A stretch of DNA of 64,000 nt from Paenibacillus sp. PAMC 26794 (GTDB lineage Bacteria > Bacillota > Bacilli > Paenibacillales > Paenibacillaceae): the NCBI RefSeq assembly GCF_000316035.1, contig NZ_ANHX01000079.1:1-64000 (forward strand), read 5' to 3'. The position numbers and the translations under genes are program-made. The notes beneath the pieces are model-generated. The model worked only from the letters and a program-made list of their open reading frames with translations, searched no databases and was not told where the DNA came from. Positions 53,126 through 61,296 of the stretch are shown one piece after another (the stretch's first letter is position 1; each line of letters starts with the position of its first letter).

Positions 53126-54019
53126 ATGTATCCCTTTGGAAAAGGTAAGGCTCGGCTTGTTCCTTATCTCTATTTGAGCATTCCGTTGCTGCTGTACATG
53201 GTGTTTGGTTTCGGACCATCGCTCGTAACGGTGCTGTTTTCGTTCACGGATGCAACTGGCGTTCGGGGTCAGACATGGAGCTTTATCGGCTTTGAAAATT
53301 ATAAAACATTTTTTGGTGCATCCAATGCCGGAGATCGGCTGGATGCTATTGGGCGATCCTTGTACTTTGCATTTGCTGTAGTGATCATCCAAAATGCGGT
53401 TGGTTTGTTCATGGCGATCTTGATCAACAAGAAGCTTAGAGGCGACAAATTGTACCGTGCGGTATTCTTTTTGCCGGTTGTATTGGGGGTTACGGTGTCC
53501 GGACTGATCTGGCAACTCGTTGCGAATCCGCTGGGTGGCCCAGCCCAGTCGCTTCTCAATTTTTTTGGTACCAGCTCCAACTTTTTTGGTGATTATAATA
53601 TCGCCTTTGAACTGATTATTTTCGTTCAGATCTGGATGTACATGGGGTATTCCATGACGATCTTTCTGGCAGGTCTGCAATCCATTCCAAGCGATCTGTA
53701 TGAGGCGGGTTACATGGATGGTGCTTCAGGGTGGAAAGCATTTACCAACATTACATTCCCGATGATTGCCCCTTCATTTACGGTCAACATGCTGTTGTCC
53801 ATTATTGGAGCTTTGCAAACCTTTGACATTATCTATGTACTTACGGGTGGCAAGTTCAATACAACGACGCTTGCGTTTGATGTATACGCTACGGCGTTTG
53901 GCAGCGGAACGGCAGATTACGGCTTGGCTTCTGCTGTCGCCATGATTCAGTTCCTCTTTGTATTTACGATATCTATGATTGCGCTGTTCTATCTTCGTAG
54001 AAGAGAGGTGGAAGTATAA
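53126..54019 (+). CDS. Sugar ABC transporter permease (MalF-like)
   Basis: A 297-residue permease with six helices; EAA loop YEAGYMDGASGWKAFTNITFPMI near residues 191-213. ATG 53126 has AAAGGTG 8 bases upstream; ATG 53108 would add six residues. It overlaps the next gene by one base. Partner of the following permease. Confidence 0.9.
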   Translation: MYPFGKGKARLVPYLYLSIPLLLYMVFGFGPSLVTVLFSFTDATGVRGQTWSFIGFENYKTFFGASNAGDRLDAIGRSLYFAFAVVIIQNAVGLFMAILINKKLRGDKLYRAVFFLPVVLGVTVSGLIWQLVANPLGGPAQSLLNFFGTSSNFFGDYNIAFELIIFVQIWMYMGYSMTIFLAGLQSIPSDLYEAGYMDGASGWKAFTNITFPMIAPSFTVNMLLSIIGALQTFDIIYVLTGGKFNTTTLAFDVYATAFGSGTADYGLASAVAMIQFLFVFTISMIALFYLRRREVEV

Positions 54020-54837
54020 TGAAGCAGAGCCAAACGTCGAGAATGGCTAGCTACGTCATCGTCCTGCTTATGCTTGCGTTGTACGTTTTCCCGCTGTTCT
54101 ATCTGTTCAATGTATCGATGAAGACGCAGACGGAATATTTGCTTGATCCTGTAGCGATTGCCGAAGGAATTCGACTTGAGAACTTTTCCGAGGCATGGAA
54201 TAAAGGAAACTTCTCTCAGTATATGTGGAACAGTGTGCTCTATACAGGGATGTCCACCCTTCTGACATTAATGTTGTCCATCTTTGCCGCATTCCCGCTC
54301 GCACGCAGATACGTGAAGTTCAGCACACTCATTTATATTTTCTTTTTGATCTCCATGTATCTTCCTAACCCGCTCATTCCGCAGTTTTCCCTGATCAACA
54401 ATCTGGGTCTCTACAACACGCAGCTGGGGTATATTTTGCTGAAGACGACAGGGACGGGGATCGCCTTTTTGATGTTCGTGGGTTATATCAAATCCGTATC
54501 ACGGGAGCTGGATGAGGCGGCGGCCATGGACGGGAGTGGATATACACGTTATCTGTTCACGATCCTTGTTCCGTTAATGAAGCCAATCCTGGCAACAGGC
54601 ATTATTCTCACCGCGATAGGTGTATGGAACGATATTATCGGGCCGACCATTTATTTATCTGATCCGAATTATCAGCCGGTAACCAAAGGACTCTTCACAT
54701 TTTATGGACAATACATGAATAACTGGCCGCTGCTCGCCTGTGGCATTCTGATTGTTACCTTGCCGCTGGTTGTCCTGTACGTTGCTCTGCAACGGTTCAT
54801 TGTGGGAGGCGCTATGGCCGGGGCTGTTAAATCTTAA
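54019..54837 (+). CDS. Sugar ABC transporter permease (MalG-like)
   Basis: A 272-residue permease with six helices. EAA loop DEAAAMDGSGYTRYLFTILVPLM and C-terminal IVGGAMAGAVKS. Start at the TAATG junction with the previous gene, after AGAGGTGGAAG. No ATPase is encoded before the terminator. Confidence 0.92.
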   Translation: MKQSQTSRMASYVIVLLMLALYVFPLFYLFNVSMKTQTEYLLDPVAIAEGIRLENFSEAWNKGNFSQYMWNSVLYTGMSTLLTLMLSIFAAFPLARRYVKFSTLIYIFFLISMYLPNPLIPQFSLINNLGLYNTQLGYILLKTTGTGIAFLMFVGYIKSVSRELDEAAAMDGSGYTRYLFTILVPLMKPILATGIILTAIGVWNDIIGPTIYLSDPNYQPVTKGLFTFYGQYMNNWPLLACGILIVTLPLVVLYVALQRFIVGGAMAGAVKS

Positions 54838-54945
54838 TTCAGTTCAGGTGCAGGAGTTAACAAGGTATGCTTCGGGGGCAGTCATTGCATCCTTCGCCTG
54901 ATCGGGCAGGCCAGCATATGGAGTGCTACACATGGATTGAACCGC

Positions 54946-54997
54946 AAACAAGGAAGCAACCCTCATCGTAACGAAGGTTGCTTCCTTGTTTGGTTTT
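54946..54997. terminator. Strong bidirectional terminator
   Basis: Perfect 16-bp arms (54946-54961 with 54976-54991) between the importer operon and the convergent TagO-like gene. Confidence 0.85.
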
Positions 54998-55003
54998 ACT
55001 ATT

Positions 55004-55963
55004 TTACAGATCCACCAGCATCAGAATAATGGAGGACAGACAGAGGCAGGTGCTGACGAGATACAGCACACCCACAACCTGATTTTGATTCAATCCGGCA
55101 CGCAGCAGTCGATAATGGGCTTGACTCGCATCGGCCTGGTAGATCGCTTTACCTTGAATGAAACGTTTGATAACGACAAAGATGTTGTCGAAGATCGGTA
55201 CACCCAGCGCCAAAATCGGAATGAAGATGGACAACATGGTTGCCTGTTTGAATGCACCATCCAGAGCGATAACCGCCAAAATGAAGCCAAGGAACGTAGC
55301 GCCTGCATCGCCCATGAATACTTTGGCAGGAGCTTTGTTGTACTTCAGATAACCGATCGTCACACCGACCAGAATGATGGACATGAGTGCGGAATCACTT
55401 TGACCTTTGGCCAAGGCTACGATGAACAGGGTAATCGCCGAGATGGCCGATAATCCGCCAGCCAGTCCGTCCATGCCGTCCGAGAAGTTGATGACTGTTG
55501 TCACCCCGAAGATCCACAGGATCGTGAGAATGAATTGCAGCCAGATTGGAAGCATGACATATTCCGCGTTAAAGGGATTCACAAATCCGGTGAACGCTAT
55601 GCCAGAAGCAAATACGAGCACTGCCGCAGAGACCTGTACGAGCATCTTGGGCAGGGCAGGAAAATCTTTGCCTTTTGTTTTGTACCAGTCGTCGACGGTA
55701 CCAATCGTTAGCAGAAGCATACCACCAGCGACCAGAGCCGCCGTTTCCCATGTGATTTCTTTCGTCAGAGCAATGTATGTCAGGAAAAATCCAGTAAATA
55801 TCGCGTAACTCGCCGTGAGCGGGATAGGTTGCCTGTGTAGCTTACGCTCCACATCTTCCCGGGGCTTGTCCACAAAATCGAGCCGGTGAGCCAGTCGACC
55901 AAGCGGCGGAATAAGCAGAACCACGACAGCAAAAGACACTATAAAAGCCAGTATGTATACCAT
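55004..55963 (-). CDS. Undecaprenyl-phosphate sugar-1-phosphate transferase (TagO/WecA-like)
   Basis: A 319-residue polytopic membrane enzyme of the MraY/WecA/TagO family, which starts wall polymer synthesis by moving a GlcNAc-type phosphosugar from UDP to undecaprenyl phosphate. Seen: LHRQPIPL, TVDDWYKTKG (Mg-binding Asp pair), VINFSDGMDGLAGG (catalytic Asp), VFMGDAGATFLGF and SQAHYRLLRAG. ATG 55963 gives the usual length; the frame extends to ATG 56038 but neither start has a convincing ribosome site. The family role is firm; the exact sugar and polymer (teichoic acid or other) are not. Confidence 0.88.
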   Translation of the reverse strand: MVYILAFIVSFAVVVLLIPPLGRLAHRLDFVDKPREDVERKLHRQPIPLTASYAIFTGFFLTYIALTKEITWETAALVAGGMLLLTIGTVDDWYKTKGKDFPALPKMLVQVSAAVLVFASGIAFTGFVNPFNAEYVMLPIWLQFILTILWIFGVTTVINFSDGMDGLAGGLSAISAITLFIVALAKGQSDSALMSIILVGVTIGYLKYNKAPAKVFMGDAGATFLGFILAVIALDGAFKQATMLSIFIPILALGVPIFDNIFVVIKRFIQGKAIYQADASQAHYRLLRAGLNQNQVVGVLYLVSTCLCLSSIILMLVDL

Positions 55964-56081
55964 AAACTCGCTTGTTTCACTCCCATCTACCAATTTCACC
56001 TTATTATACGAGTTAAACAGGAAATCTGTCGATGTCATTATTGTAACCAGACGTACGCAAAGGTGAGCAAAAGTTCAGGTT

Positions 56082-56897
56082 TTATTGTATTTGAGGAAGA
56101 TAGGAGCCGAAATAATGATTTGTCGCTTCTACATTATATCCATCATCACCTTGCCAGGTCGCCGCAAAGACGAAATCACTGGAACCACCTTTGCCTTTTC
56201 TCGGTTTATCTCCAGGCACCAATATTCCGGCTGCCGCCCAGATTTCCAGCAGGGCATCACGCTCCTGTTTGCTGGAAGGGAAGAGATCCTTCCACTTCTT
56301 CTCGAGGGAACGTGCACTGTCCTTGGGGTCTTCCGTCTGAGCTGCTTCAAGAAGGTTGACCAGGATGGCTTGGTCTTCAGGAGTTACTTCATAGTTCGCA
56401 TCGTTGTCCTGAAGCAGTAATTCCAGATCCATCAGGCAATAGATAAGCCAGCCATGACGCACGCCGCCCCACTTGATCCGTTCAAAATTCAGGACGTTTA
56501 AGTCGACGTTAGAATAATCTTTGTCTGACTGCAAACGCAGGAAGTTACAATCTCCACAGGCACTGGTGTTAGGGTGAAGGGCAGGACGTTCCTTGTAAGT
56601 ATGCAAAGGCATCTTCGATGTTAAAGCCCAGCTGGATAATGCGCTGCGTAGATAGACTTTTTTGGTGGACAGACTATGTAGAAAGGCCGAAATCACCCGC
56701 TCCTTGAGCGAGTCATCCTGATGCATGTCGTATAGACGCTGGACGATCTCGTCATGCGTGATCGTGATTGGGTCGAACATAACGCCTTTGCTTTTAGCAT
56801 ATTCAAATTCATCTCCAGAGAAGGGTAGAGAGGTTGTTTTCCAGCCCCCACCTCCCCAGAAGGTGCTCAACAGTATCTTTGCCGCTTTTTTGTCCAC
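56082..56897 (-). CDS. Hypothetical protein
   Basis: A 271-residue soluble protein. GTG 56897 follows AAAGGAGG by 8 bases; a start at 56930 has no such site. Seen: a WGGGGW segment near the start, a CGDC pair in the middle (SACGDCNFLRL), a WGGVRHGWLIYCLMDLELLL helix, and a C-terminal WAAAGILVPGDKPRKGKGG. No family is recognised. It shares orientation with the ArsR gene upstream (about 70-base gap) and may be cotranscribed with it. Confidence 0.75.
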   Translation of the reverse strand: MDKKAAKILLSTFWGGGGWKTTSLPFSGDEFEYAKSKGVMFDPITITHDEIVQRLYDMHQDDSLKERVISAFLHSLSTKKVYLRSALSSWALTSKMPLHTYKERPALHPNTSACGDCNFLRLQSDKDYSNVDLNVLNFERIKWGGVRHGWLIYCLMDLELLLQDNDANYEVTPEDQAILVNLLEAAQTEDPKDSARSLEKKWKDLFPSSKQERDALLEIWAAAGILVPGDKPRKGKGGSSDFVFAATWQGDDGYNVEATNHYFGSYLPQIQ

Positions 56898-56966
56898 ATG
56901 GTTAGCCTCCTTTATGGGAATTGCGATCATGATTAATGTGATTTTTTTATCCCAGACCTACTTACT

Positions 56967-57284
56967 TTAATGTACGTATTCCTCGGTTGAATTCAGAATC
57001 ATCTCGACGAGGCCTGGAAAACGTGTGTTTAGCTCTTCCTTTCGTAGGGAATAAAAGTGCTGTTTACCTTCAATACGCGGCTGGATCACGCCAGCTTCAC
57101 GTAAAATTTTGATGTGATGGGACAACGTGGATTTGGAAATATGGTCTACTTCGAAGGCGGAACAGTTTTTCTCGCCAGAGCTGGCTAGACAGTGTGCAAT
57201 TTTCATGCGGATCGGATCGCCCAATGCATTGCAGACCGTAGTCAGTTTCAATTCCGAAGCCATAGGTATCGTTGGAGTTCTCAT
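56967..57284 (-). CDS. ArsR/SmtB family transcriptional regulator
   Basis: A winged-helix repressor of about 105 residues: LTTVCNALGDPIRMKIAHCLA, VDHISKSTLSHHIKILREAGVIQPRIEGKQHFYSLRKEEL. The metal-binding ELCVCD motif of classic ArsR is absent, so it may not be a metal sensor. The start is uncertain: ATG 57284, ATG 57263 and TTG 57320 all lack a clear ribosome site. Operator-like palindromes lie just upstream (57321-57340) and before the SnoaL-like gene (57616-57635). Confidence 0.85.
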   Translation of the reverse strand: MRTPTIPMASELKLTTVCNALGDPIRMKIAHCLASSGEKNCSAFEVDHISKSTLSHHIKILREAGVIQPRIEGKQHFYSLRKEELNTRFPGLVEMILNSTEEYVH

Positions 57285-57320
57285 ATCTATGACGTTAGCA
57301 TATTCGGCTTTCTCTTTCAA

Positions 57321-57340
57321 TGTTTGAAAAATATCGAACT
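57321..57340. promoter_or_regulatory. Putative ArsR operator at its own promoter
   Basis: TGTTTGAAAAATATCGAACT agrees with the perfect palindrome at 57616-57635 at 15 of 20 positions. Confidence 0.4.
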
Positions 57341-57387
57341 ATAGAAGTTGAACTGTAACTATTACACTTGTTTACTCCGATTGCAGT

Positions 57388-57540
57388 ACCATCTTTCGAT
57401 CGCTCTTATCCCCAGATTTTCTTTATTTCCTTGGTCCAAGGGAACAATCCGGTGATAGCGTATGCTTCCGATGTAGCTTTCTTTCAGAAAGCTTTCAAGC
57501 GCACGCTTCGCTTCTTCAGATTGGTTCTGCACTCTCCGTG
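57388..57540. repeat. Intergenic repeat family R2, copy A
   Basis: The segment starting CTTTCGATCGC and TATCCCCAGATTT aligns with 60248-60360 over its first 36 bases (about 80% identity) and again at the end (CTCCGTG). It contains a minus-strand open frame of 66 codons that is probably not a gene. Confidence 0.6.
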
Positions 57541-57615
57541 TTAGTGTAAAAGTCGGTCTCAACTTATATATTTCTTGCAGGCAGTATAAGAAGTGTGTTA
57601 CATTTCTTTTCAGTT

Positions 57616-57635
57616 AGTTCGAAAATATTCGAACT
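57616..57635. promoter_or_regulatory. Putative ArsR operator before SnoaL-like gene
   Basis: AGTTCGAAAATATTCGAACT: perfect 8-base arms around AATA, 41 bases before the ATG. Confidence 0.55.
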
Positions 57636-57676
57636 GAAAGATTGGAAAACGGTTTTTTATTCTAGGAGGAATATAA

Positions 57677-58066
57677 ATGAGTACTACAAGTACCACTACA
57701 CTGTTGAACAACTATTTCCGTTTATTTGATGCTTCACGCACAGACGAGCGCGCCATGGAGGACTTATTGTCCCTGTTTACACCGGACGCAGAGATTGTGC
57801 TTAACGGCACCAGTCGATCAGGGTTCGATGGTTTTATGAAAGCTTTCTACGAATACAATAAGGATGTAAAACATATGTGGGACGCGTGGGTACAACAGCC
57901 TGACGGCAGCTACCAAACGAACTGGGCAGTATGCGGACAAGCGGCAGACGGAACGGTATATGCCAAAGCAGGCATTGATATCGCGCGTGTAAATGATGCG
58001 GGGCAGATTGTGTATCTGGAGAATGTACAAGCCGACCAGAATGCGTTCAGCAAGTATAATCAGTAA
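57677..58066 (+). CDS. Nuclear transport factor 2 / SnoaL-like protein
   Basis: A 129-residue single-domain alpha+beta cone protein. LLNNYFRLFDASRTDERAMEDLLSLFTPDAEIVLNG is the usual N-terminal helix and first strand; AGIDIARVNDAGQIVYLENVQAD is the C-terminal sheet. Such proteins are small-molecule isomerases, hydrolases or binders; no catalytic residues can be assigned. AGGAGGAA precedes the ATG. The operator at 57616-57635 suggests control by the divergent ArsR protein. Confidence 0.85.
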   Translation: MSTTSTTTLLNNYFRLFDASRTDERAMEDLLSLFTPDAEIVLNGTSRSGFDGFMKAFYEYNKDVKHMWDAWVQQPDGSYQTNWAVCGQAADGTVYAKAGIDIARVNDAGQIVYLENVQADQNAFSKYNQ

Positions 58067-58108
58067 TATCGGAGTATTAATAGGTAATAATGCAATGGTT
58101 AGGAAACG

Positions 58109-58143
58109 AAGCTCTACAGTCTTTCATGCTGTGGGGCTTTTTT
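58109..58143 (+). terminator. Terminator of the SnoaL-like gene
   Basis: An 11-pair stem (58109-58119 with 58129-58139) followed by six T. Confidence 0.8.
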
Positions 58144-58262
58144 CGATGGCATATTTAGCTAATTTGAAAGGTGCTGATGAGGACAAGGGCTTTATCTATC
58201 CAATAGCACAGTTTCTACAGGGAAATTGATACACAAAAACTTTACATGAAGATATGTACATG

Positions 58263-58313
58263 AAAAGGCCCCCCCCCCCGCATGTCATAACATGGGGGAG
58301 GGTCCTCATGAAC
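58263..58313 (-). terminator. Hairpin with an 11-C run
   Basis: GGACCC...CATGT pairs with ACATG...GGGCC on the minus strand and is followed by TTTTC. It may terminate the gluconokinase transcript, although it lies about 310 bases past the stop. The C11 tract (58269-58279) is prone to sequencing error. Confidence 0.4.
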
Positions 58314-58412
58314 GTTCATAAAACGTAGTCGTTAGAGTCGGATGTTAGTTTGAACCAGACGCAGCTTAGGAGATGGGGATTACTACATAGTGGTGACGAT
58401 GGTCGGTCAATT

Positions 58413-58606
58413 CTAACGAACCTGAGACGCGCTATTGGCCGAAAATTGGCATAAGTCAGATTCTAACGAATCGCAGAGACGTTATTTTCCGGGAATTCTC
58501 ACTTTGGGGTAGTTTTCGCCGCTAAAATCGGATATAAGGTGGCTCAGGTTCGTTAGATTATGAAAACATGCTAAAAGCTTCATATAAGACGTCTACGATT
58601 CGTTAG
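58413..58606. repeat. Intergenic repeat family R1, four copies in mirrored pairs
   Basis: Plus-sense copies begin CTAACGAACCTGAGACG at 58413 and CTAACGAATCGCAGAGACG at 58463. Inverse copies end CTCAGGTTCGTTAG at 58556 and CTACGATTCGTTAG at 58606. Spacing is exactly 50 bases within each pair. This fills most of the 556-base gap between 58066 and 58623, where no gene is seen. Confidence 0.75.
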
Positions 58607-58622
58607 TTATTCCATGCCACAC

Positions 58623-60173
58623 CTACCCTTGCATCGTCTTATTCTGAAAAGCGGCGATATCCGCATACTCTTCTTCGAATTTACGGGAGATGCGGATGAA
58701 GATCGGCAGCAGTTCCCGGTAGACGCGTACGCTATCCGGGTCCGGCTGGTGCCGGTGCGTTGATCCGATCATGCTGGAGACGGCACTCAGGGAATCGATG
58801 CGGCCAAGGGCGTACAAGCCCAGTACGGCTGCGCCGAGACAGGAGCTTTCAATACTTTCGGGAATGATGACATCCTGATCGAAAATATCGGCCATCATCT
58901 GGCGCCATAGCTCGGAGCGGGCGAAGCCGCCTGTCGCTTGGATTTTTTTCGGACGACCGATCTTTTCTTCAATCGCCAACATGACCGTGTACAGGTTAAA
59001 CAACACCCCTTCGAGCGCAGCGCGAATCATATGTTCTTTCTTATGATGCAGCGTCAGGCCGAAGAATGAGCCGCGTGCGTTCGGATTCCAGAGCGGAGCC
59101 CGCTCACCTGTCATGTACGGATGGAACAAGAGACCCTCCGAACCCGGAGGTACGTTTTCCGCGACACGAGTGAGCACTTCATACGGATCAATGCCAAGTC
59201 TTTTCGCCGTCTCCACCTCGGAAGCCGCAAACTCGTCCCGAATCCAGCGGAAAATAACACCGCCATTGTTCACTGGTCCACCAATCACCCAGGCGTCCTC
59301 CGTGAGTGCATAACAGAAGAAGCGTCCTTTTGGATCGGTCACCGGTTTATCTACGACTGTACGAATCGCTCCACTGGTACCAATGGTTACGGCCACGACG
59401 CCTGGATCAATGGCGTTCACGCCCAGATTGGAGAGCACACCATCACTGGCTCCGATAACAAACGGTGTGGTGACCGCAATGCCCATCTCCTTGGCGTACT
59501 CCGGGTGCAATCCATGTTTCAGCACATGTGTGGTTGGTACCAATCGGGACAGATGTTCCGGGGTAATGCCCGCCACATGTAGCGCTTCTGCATCCCAGTC
59601 GAGTTTCTCCAGATTCATGAGTCCGGTGGCGGAGGCCATCGAGTGGTCGATGACGTATTCAGAGAATAATTTATAGAAAACATATTCTTTCATGGATATG
59701 AATTTATGTGTCTGTCTGAACAGTTCCGGTTGATCCCGGGTGAGCCACATGATCTTGGTGAGAGGGGACATCGGATGAATCGGCGTACCTGTTCTCAGAT
59801 AGATTTCGTGACCATTCATCTCCGATTTGAGTACTTCGGTCCACTCAGCACTGCGATTATCTGCCCATGTCATGGCCCGCATCAGCGGTGTGCCGTGTTG
59901 ATCGACAGGCAGAATGCTGTGCATGGCTGAACTGAAGGATACAAACAGAATGTCCTCTGGCTTCACTCCCGCTTTGGAAGTGGCCTGTTTAACGGATTCA
60001 ATGACTGCTTTGAAAATATCTTCCGCATCCTGCTCCGCAATCGCAGGTGTGGGGGTGTGCAGCGGATAATCTGCACTGCCTTGTGCCACAATGGTTCCGT
60101 TCTGTTCGAACAAGACGGCCTTGGTGGAGGTCGTGCCGATATCTACGCCGATCATATAGGGTGAAGAAGCCAT
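58623..60173 (-). CDS. gntK: Gluconokinase (FGGY family)
   Basis: A 516-residue sugar kinase that phosphorylates gluconate to 6-phosphogluconate for the pentose phosphate pathway. The N-terminus YMIGVDIGTTSTKAVLFEQNGTIV is the phosphate-1 loop. PTPAIAEQDAEDIF, MRAMTWADNRS and GTPIHPMSPLTKIMW closely follow B. subtilis GntK as I recall it. VTIGTSGAIR and ATGGFARSELWRQMMADIF are the later ATP-binding motifs. AGAGGG precedes the ATG. The sugar importer genes lie upstream on the same strand beyond a 275-base gap with a repeat and an operator-like palindrome, so it may be transcribed separately. Confidence 0.9.
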   Translation of the reverse strand: MASSPYMIGVDIGTTSTKAVLFEQNGTIVAQGSADYPLHTPTPAIAEQDAEDIFKAVIESVKQATSKAGVKPEDILFVSFSSAMHSILPVDQHGTPLMRAMTWADNRSAEWTEVLKSEMNGHEIYLRTGTPIHPMSPLTKIMWLTRDQPELFRQTHKFISMKEYVFYKLFSEYVIDHSMASATGLMNLEKLDWDAEALHVAGITPEHLSRLVPTTHVLKHGLHPEYAKEMGIAVTTPFVIGASDGVLSNLGVNAIDPGVVAVTIGTSGAIRTVVDKPVTDPKGRFFCYALTEDAWVIGGPVNNGGVIFRWIRDEFAASEVETAKRLGIDPYEVLTRVAENVPPGSEGLLFHPYMTGERAPLWNPNARGSFFGLTLHHKKEHMIRAALEGVLFNLYTVMLAIEEKIGRPKKIQATGGFARSELWRQMMADIFDQDVIIPESIESSCLGAAVLGLYALGRIDSLSAVSSMIGSTHRHQPDPDSVRVYRELLPIFIRISRKFEEEYADIAAFQNKTMQG

Positions 60174-60215
60174 TTTGTCATCCCTCTTTCTTCAATATAT
60201 AAGTGAAATGAATGC

Positions 60216-60230
60216 TGTTACACGTTAACA
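60216..60230. promoter_or_regulatory. Inverted repeat upstream of gluconokinase
   Basis: TGTTACACGTTAACA: arms TGTTA and TAACA around CACGT, 43 bases upstream of the gntK start. A minus-strand TATATT at 60191-60196 could be the -10. Confidence 0.35.
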
Positions 60231-60247
60231 CTACGGGTACAGAAAGC

Positions 60248-60360
60248 CTTCCGATCGCCGTTATCCCCAAATTTCTTTGATCCCTCTTCAAAGGGAGAAA
60301 TTTGGTTATAAATGCGAACATTTCATTTCTTCAGGCCCTTTCTGTCCCCTCCGTGCACGT
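60248..60360. repeat. Intergenic repeat family R2, copy B
   Basis: Starts CTTCCGATCGC and TATCCCCAAATTT; homologous to copy A at 57388-57540. It contains a GATCCCTC/AAGGGAG-type hairpin. It lies between importer and gntK genes. Confidence 0.6.
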
Positions 60361-60448
60361 GGCGCTATTCATCCAACTTATATGGCATCTGGTATTTATC
60401 TATAGATAAGAATATCAGACTTGAGGGATGGATCAAAATGCCAGAATC

Positions 60449-61276
60449 TTAATCCTTCACCGCCCCTGCGGCAATATCCGAAATAAATTGACGGCTAATA
60501 AACAGGAACATAACGATGAGCGGAATAACGGCGAGTAACGTACCTGCGATGACCATCGCATAGTCTGTGTTATACAGTCCGTTCAATTGAGACAACGCAA
60601 TCTGCAACGTGTATTTGCGTTCATCCGTCAGGACGATCAAAGGCCACAGATAATCATTCCATACGCCGATAAAGGTGAACGCGCCGAGGAAAGCAAAGGC
60701 AGGTCGCAGAATCGGCAGCGCAACGTTCCAATAGAGCCGGAAGAAATTACAGCCGTCGATGCGGCCCGCATCCAGCAGATCGTTCGGAATCGACTCTGTC
60801 GCATACTGGCGAATCCAGAAGATACCGAAGGCGTTCACCATGCCCGGAATAATGAGGGCTTTGAAGGAACCGACCCAGCCGAACGTAGCCATGAGTACGA
60901 AGGAAGGCACCAGCGACAGCTGGGAAGGAACCATCATGGTGGCGAGCAGCAGGATGAAGAGCCACTTTTTGCCCGGAAATTCAAACTTCGCGAACGCAAA
61001 CCCCGCCAGTGAGTCAAAAAACAGTACCAGAATAGTCAAAAGGCCCGACACAAACAACGTATTCAGAAAGGCGCCCCAGAAATCAATCTGCTGCAACACC
61101 CGCGTAATATTATTCCACAGTTCACCGCCGAACCAGAGCTGGGGCGGGAACTTGTAGATATCGGACGTTGTCCGGGTGGACATTACAATCAGCCAATAGA
61201 ACGGGAACATGGATATGAGCATGCCCCCGATAAGACCGGTATACAACACCAGCGATTTGAGGTGTTTGGTCGCCAT
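60449..61276 (-). CDS. Sugar ABC transporter permease (MalG-like)
   Basis: A 275-residue permease with six helices. The EAA region reads LLDAGRIDGCNFFRLYWNVALPILRPA; Ala-to-Gly changes are tolerated in this family. The C-terminus is ISDIAAGAVKD. AAGGGGGAG precedes the ATG. It is the third gene of the minus-strand importer. Confidence 0.92.
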   Translation of the reverse strand: MATKHLKSLVLYTGLIGGMLISMFPFYWLIVMSTRTTSDIYKFPPQLWFGGELWNNITRVLQQIDFWGAFLNTLFVSGLLTILVLFFDSLAGFAFAKFEFPGKKWLFILLLATMMVPSQLSLVPSFVLMATFGWVGSFKALIIPGMVNAFGIFWIRQYATESIPNDLLDAGRIDGCNFFRLYWNVALPILRPAFAFLGAFTFIGVWNDYLWPLIVLTDERKYTLQIALSQLNGLYNTDYAMVIAGTLLAVIPLIVMFLFISRQFISDIAAGAVKD

Positions 61277-61296
61277 GTGCGCTCCCCCTTATCACA

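Noticed and set aside
57362-57562. 66-codon minus-strand ORF
   Set aside because: It lies wholly in a copy of the R2 repeat, lacks a ribosome site and has no homologous frame in the other copy.
58269-58279. C11 homopolymer as a phase-variation switch
   Set aside because: It lies in no coding frame or promoter; sequencing error or a hairpin arm is simpler.
58413-58606. CRISPR array
   Set aside because: Repeats are degenerate, occur in both orientations, and lack unique spacers and cas genes.
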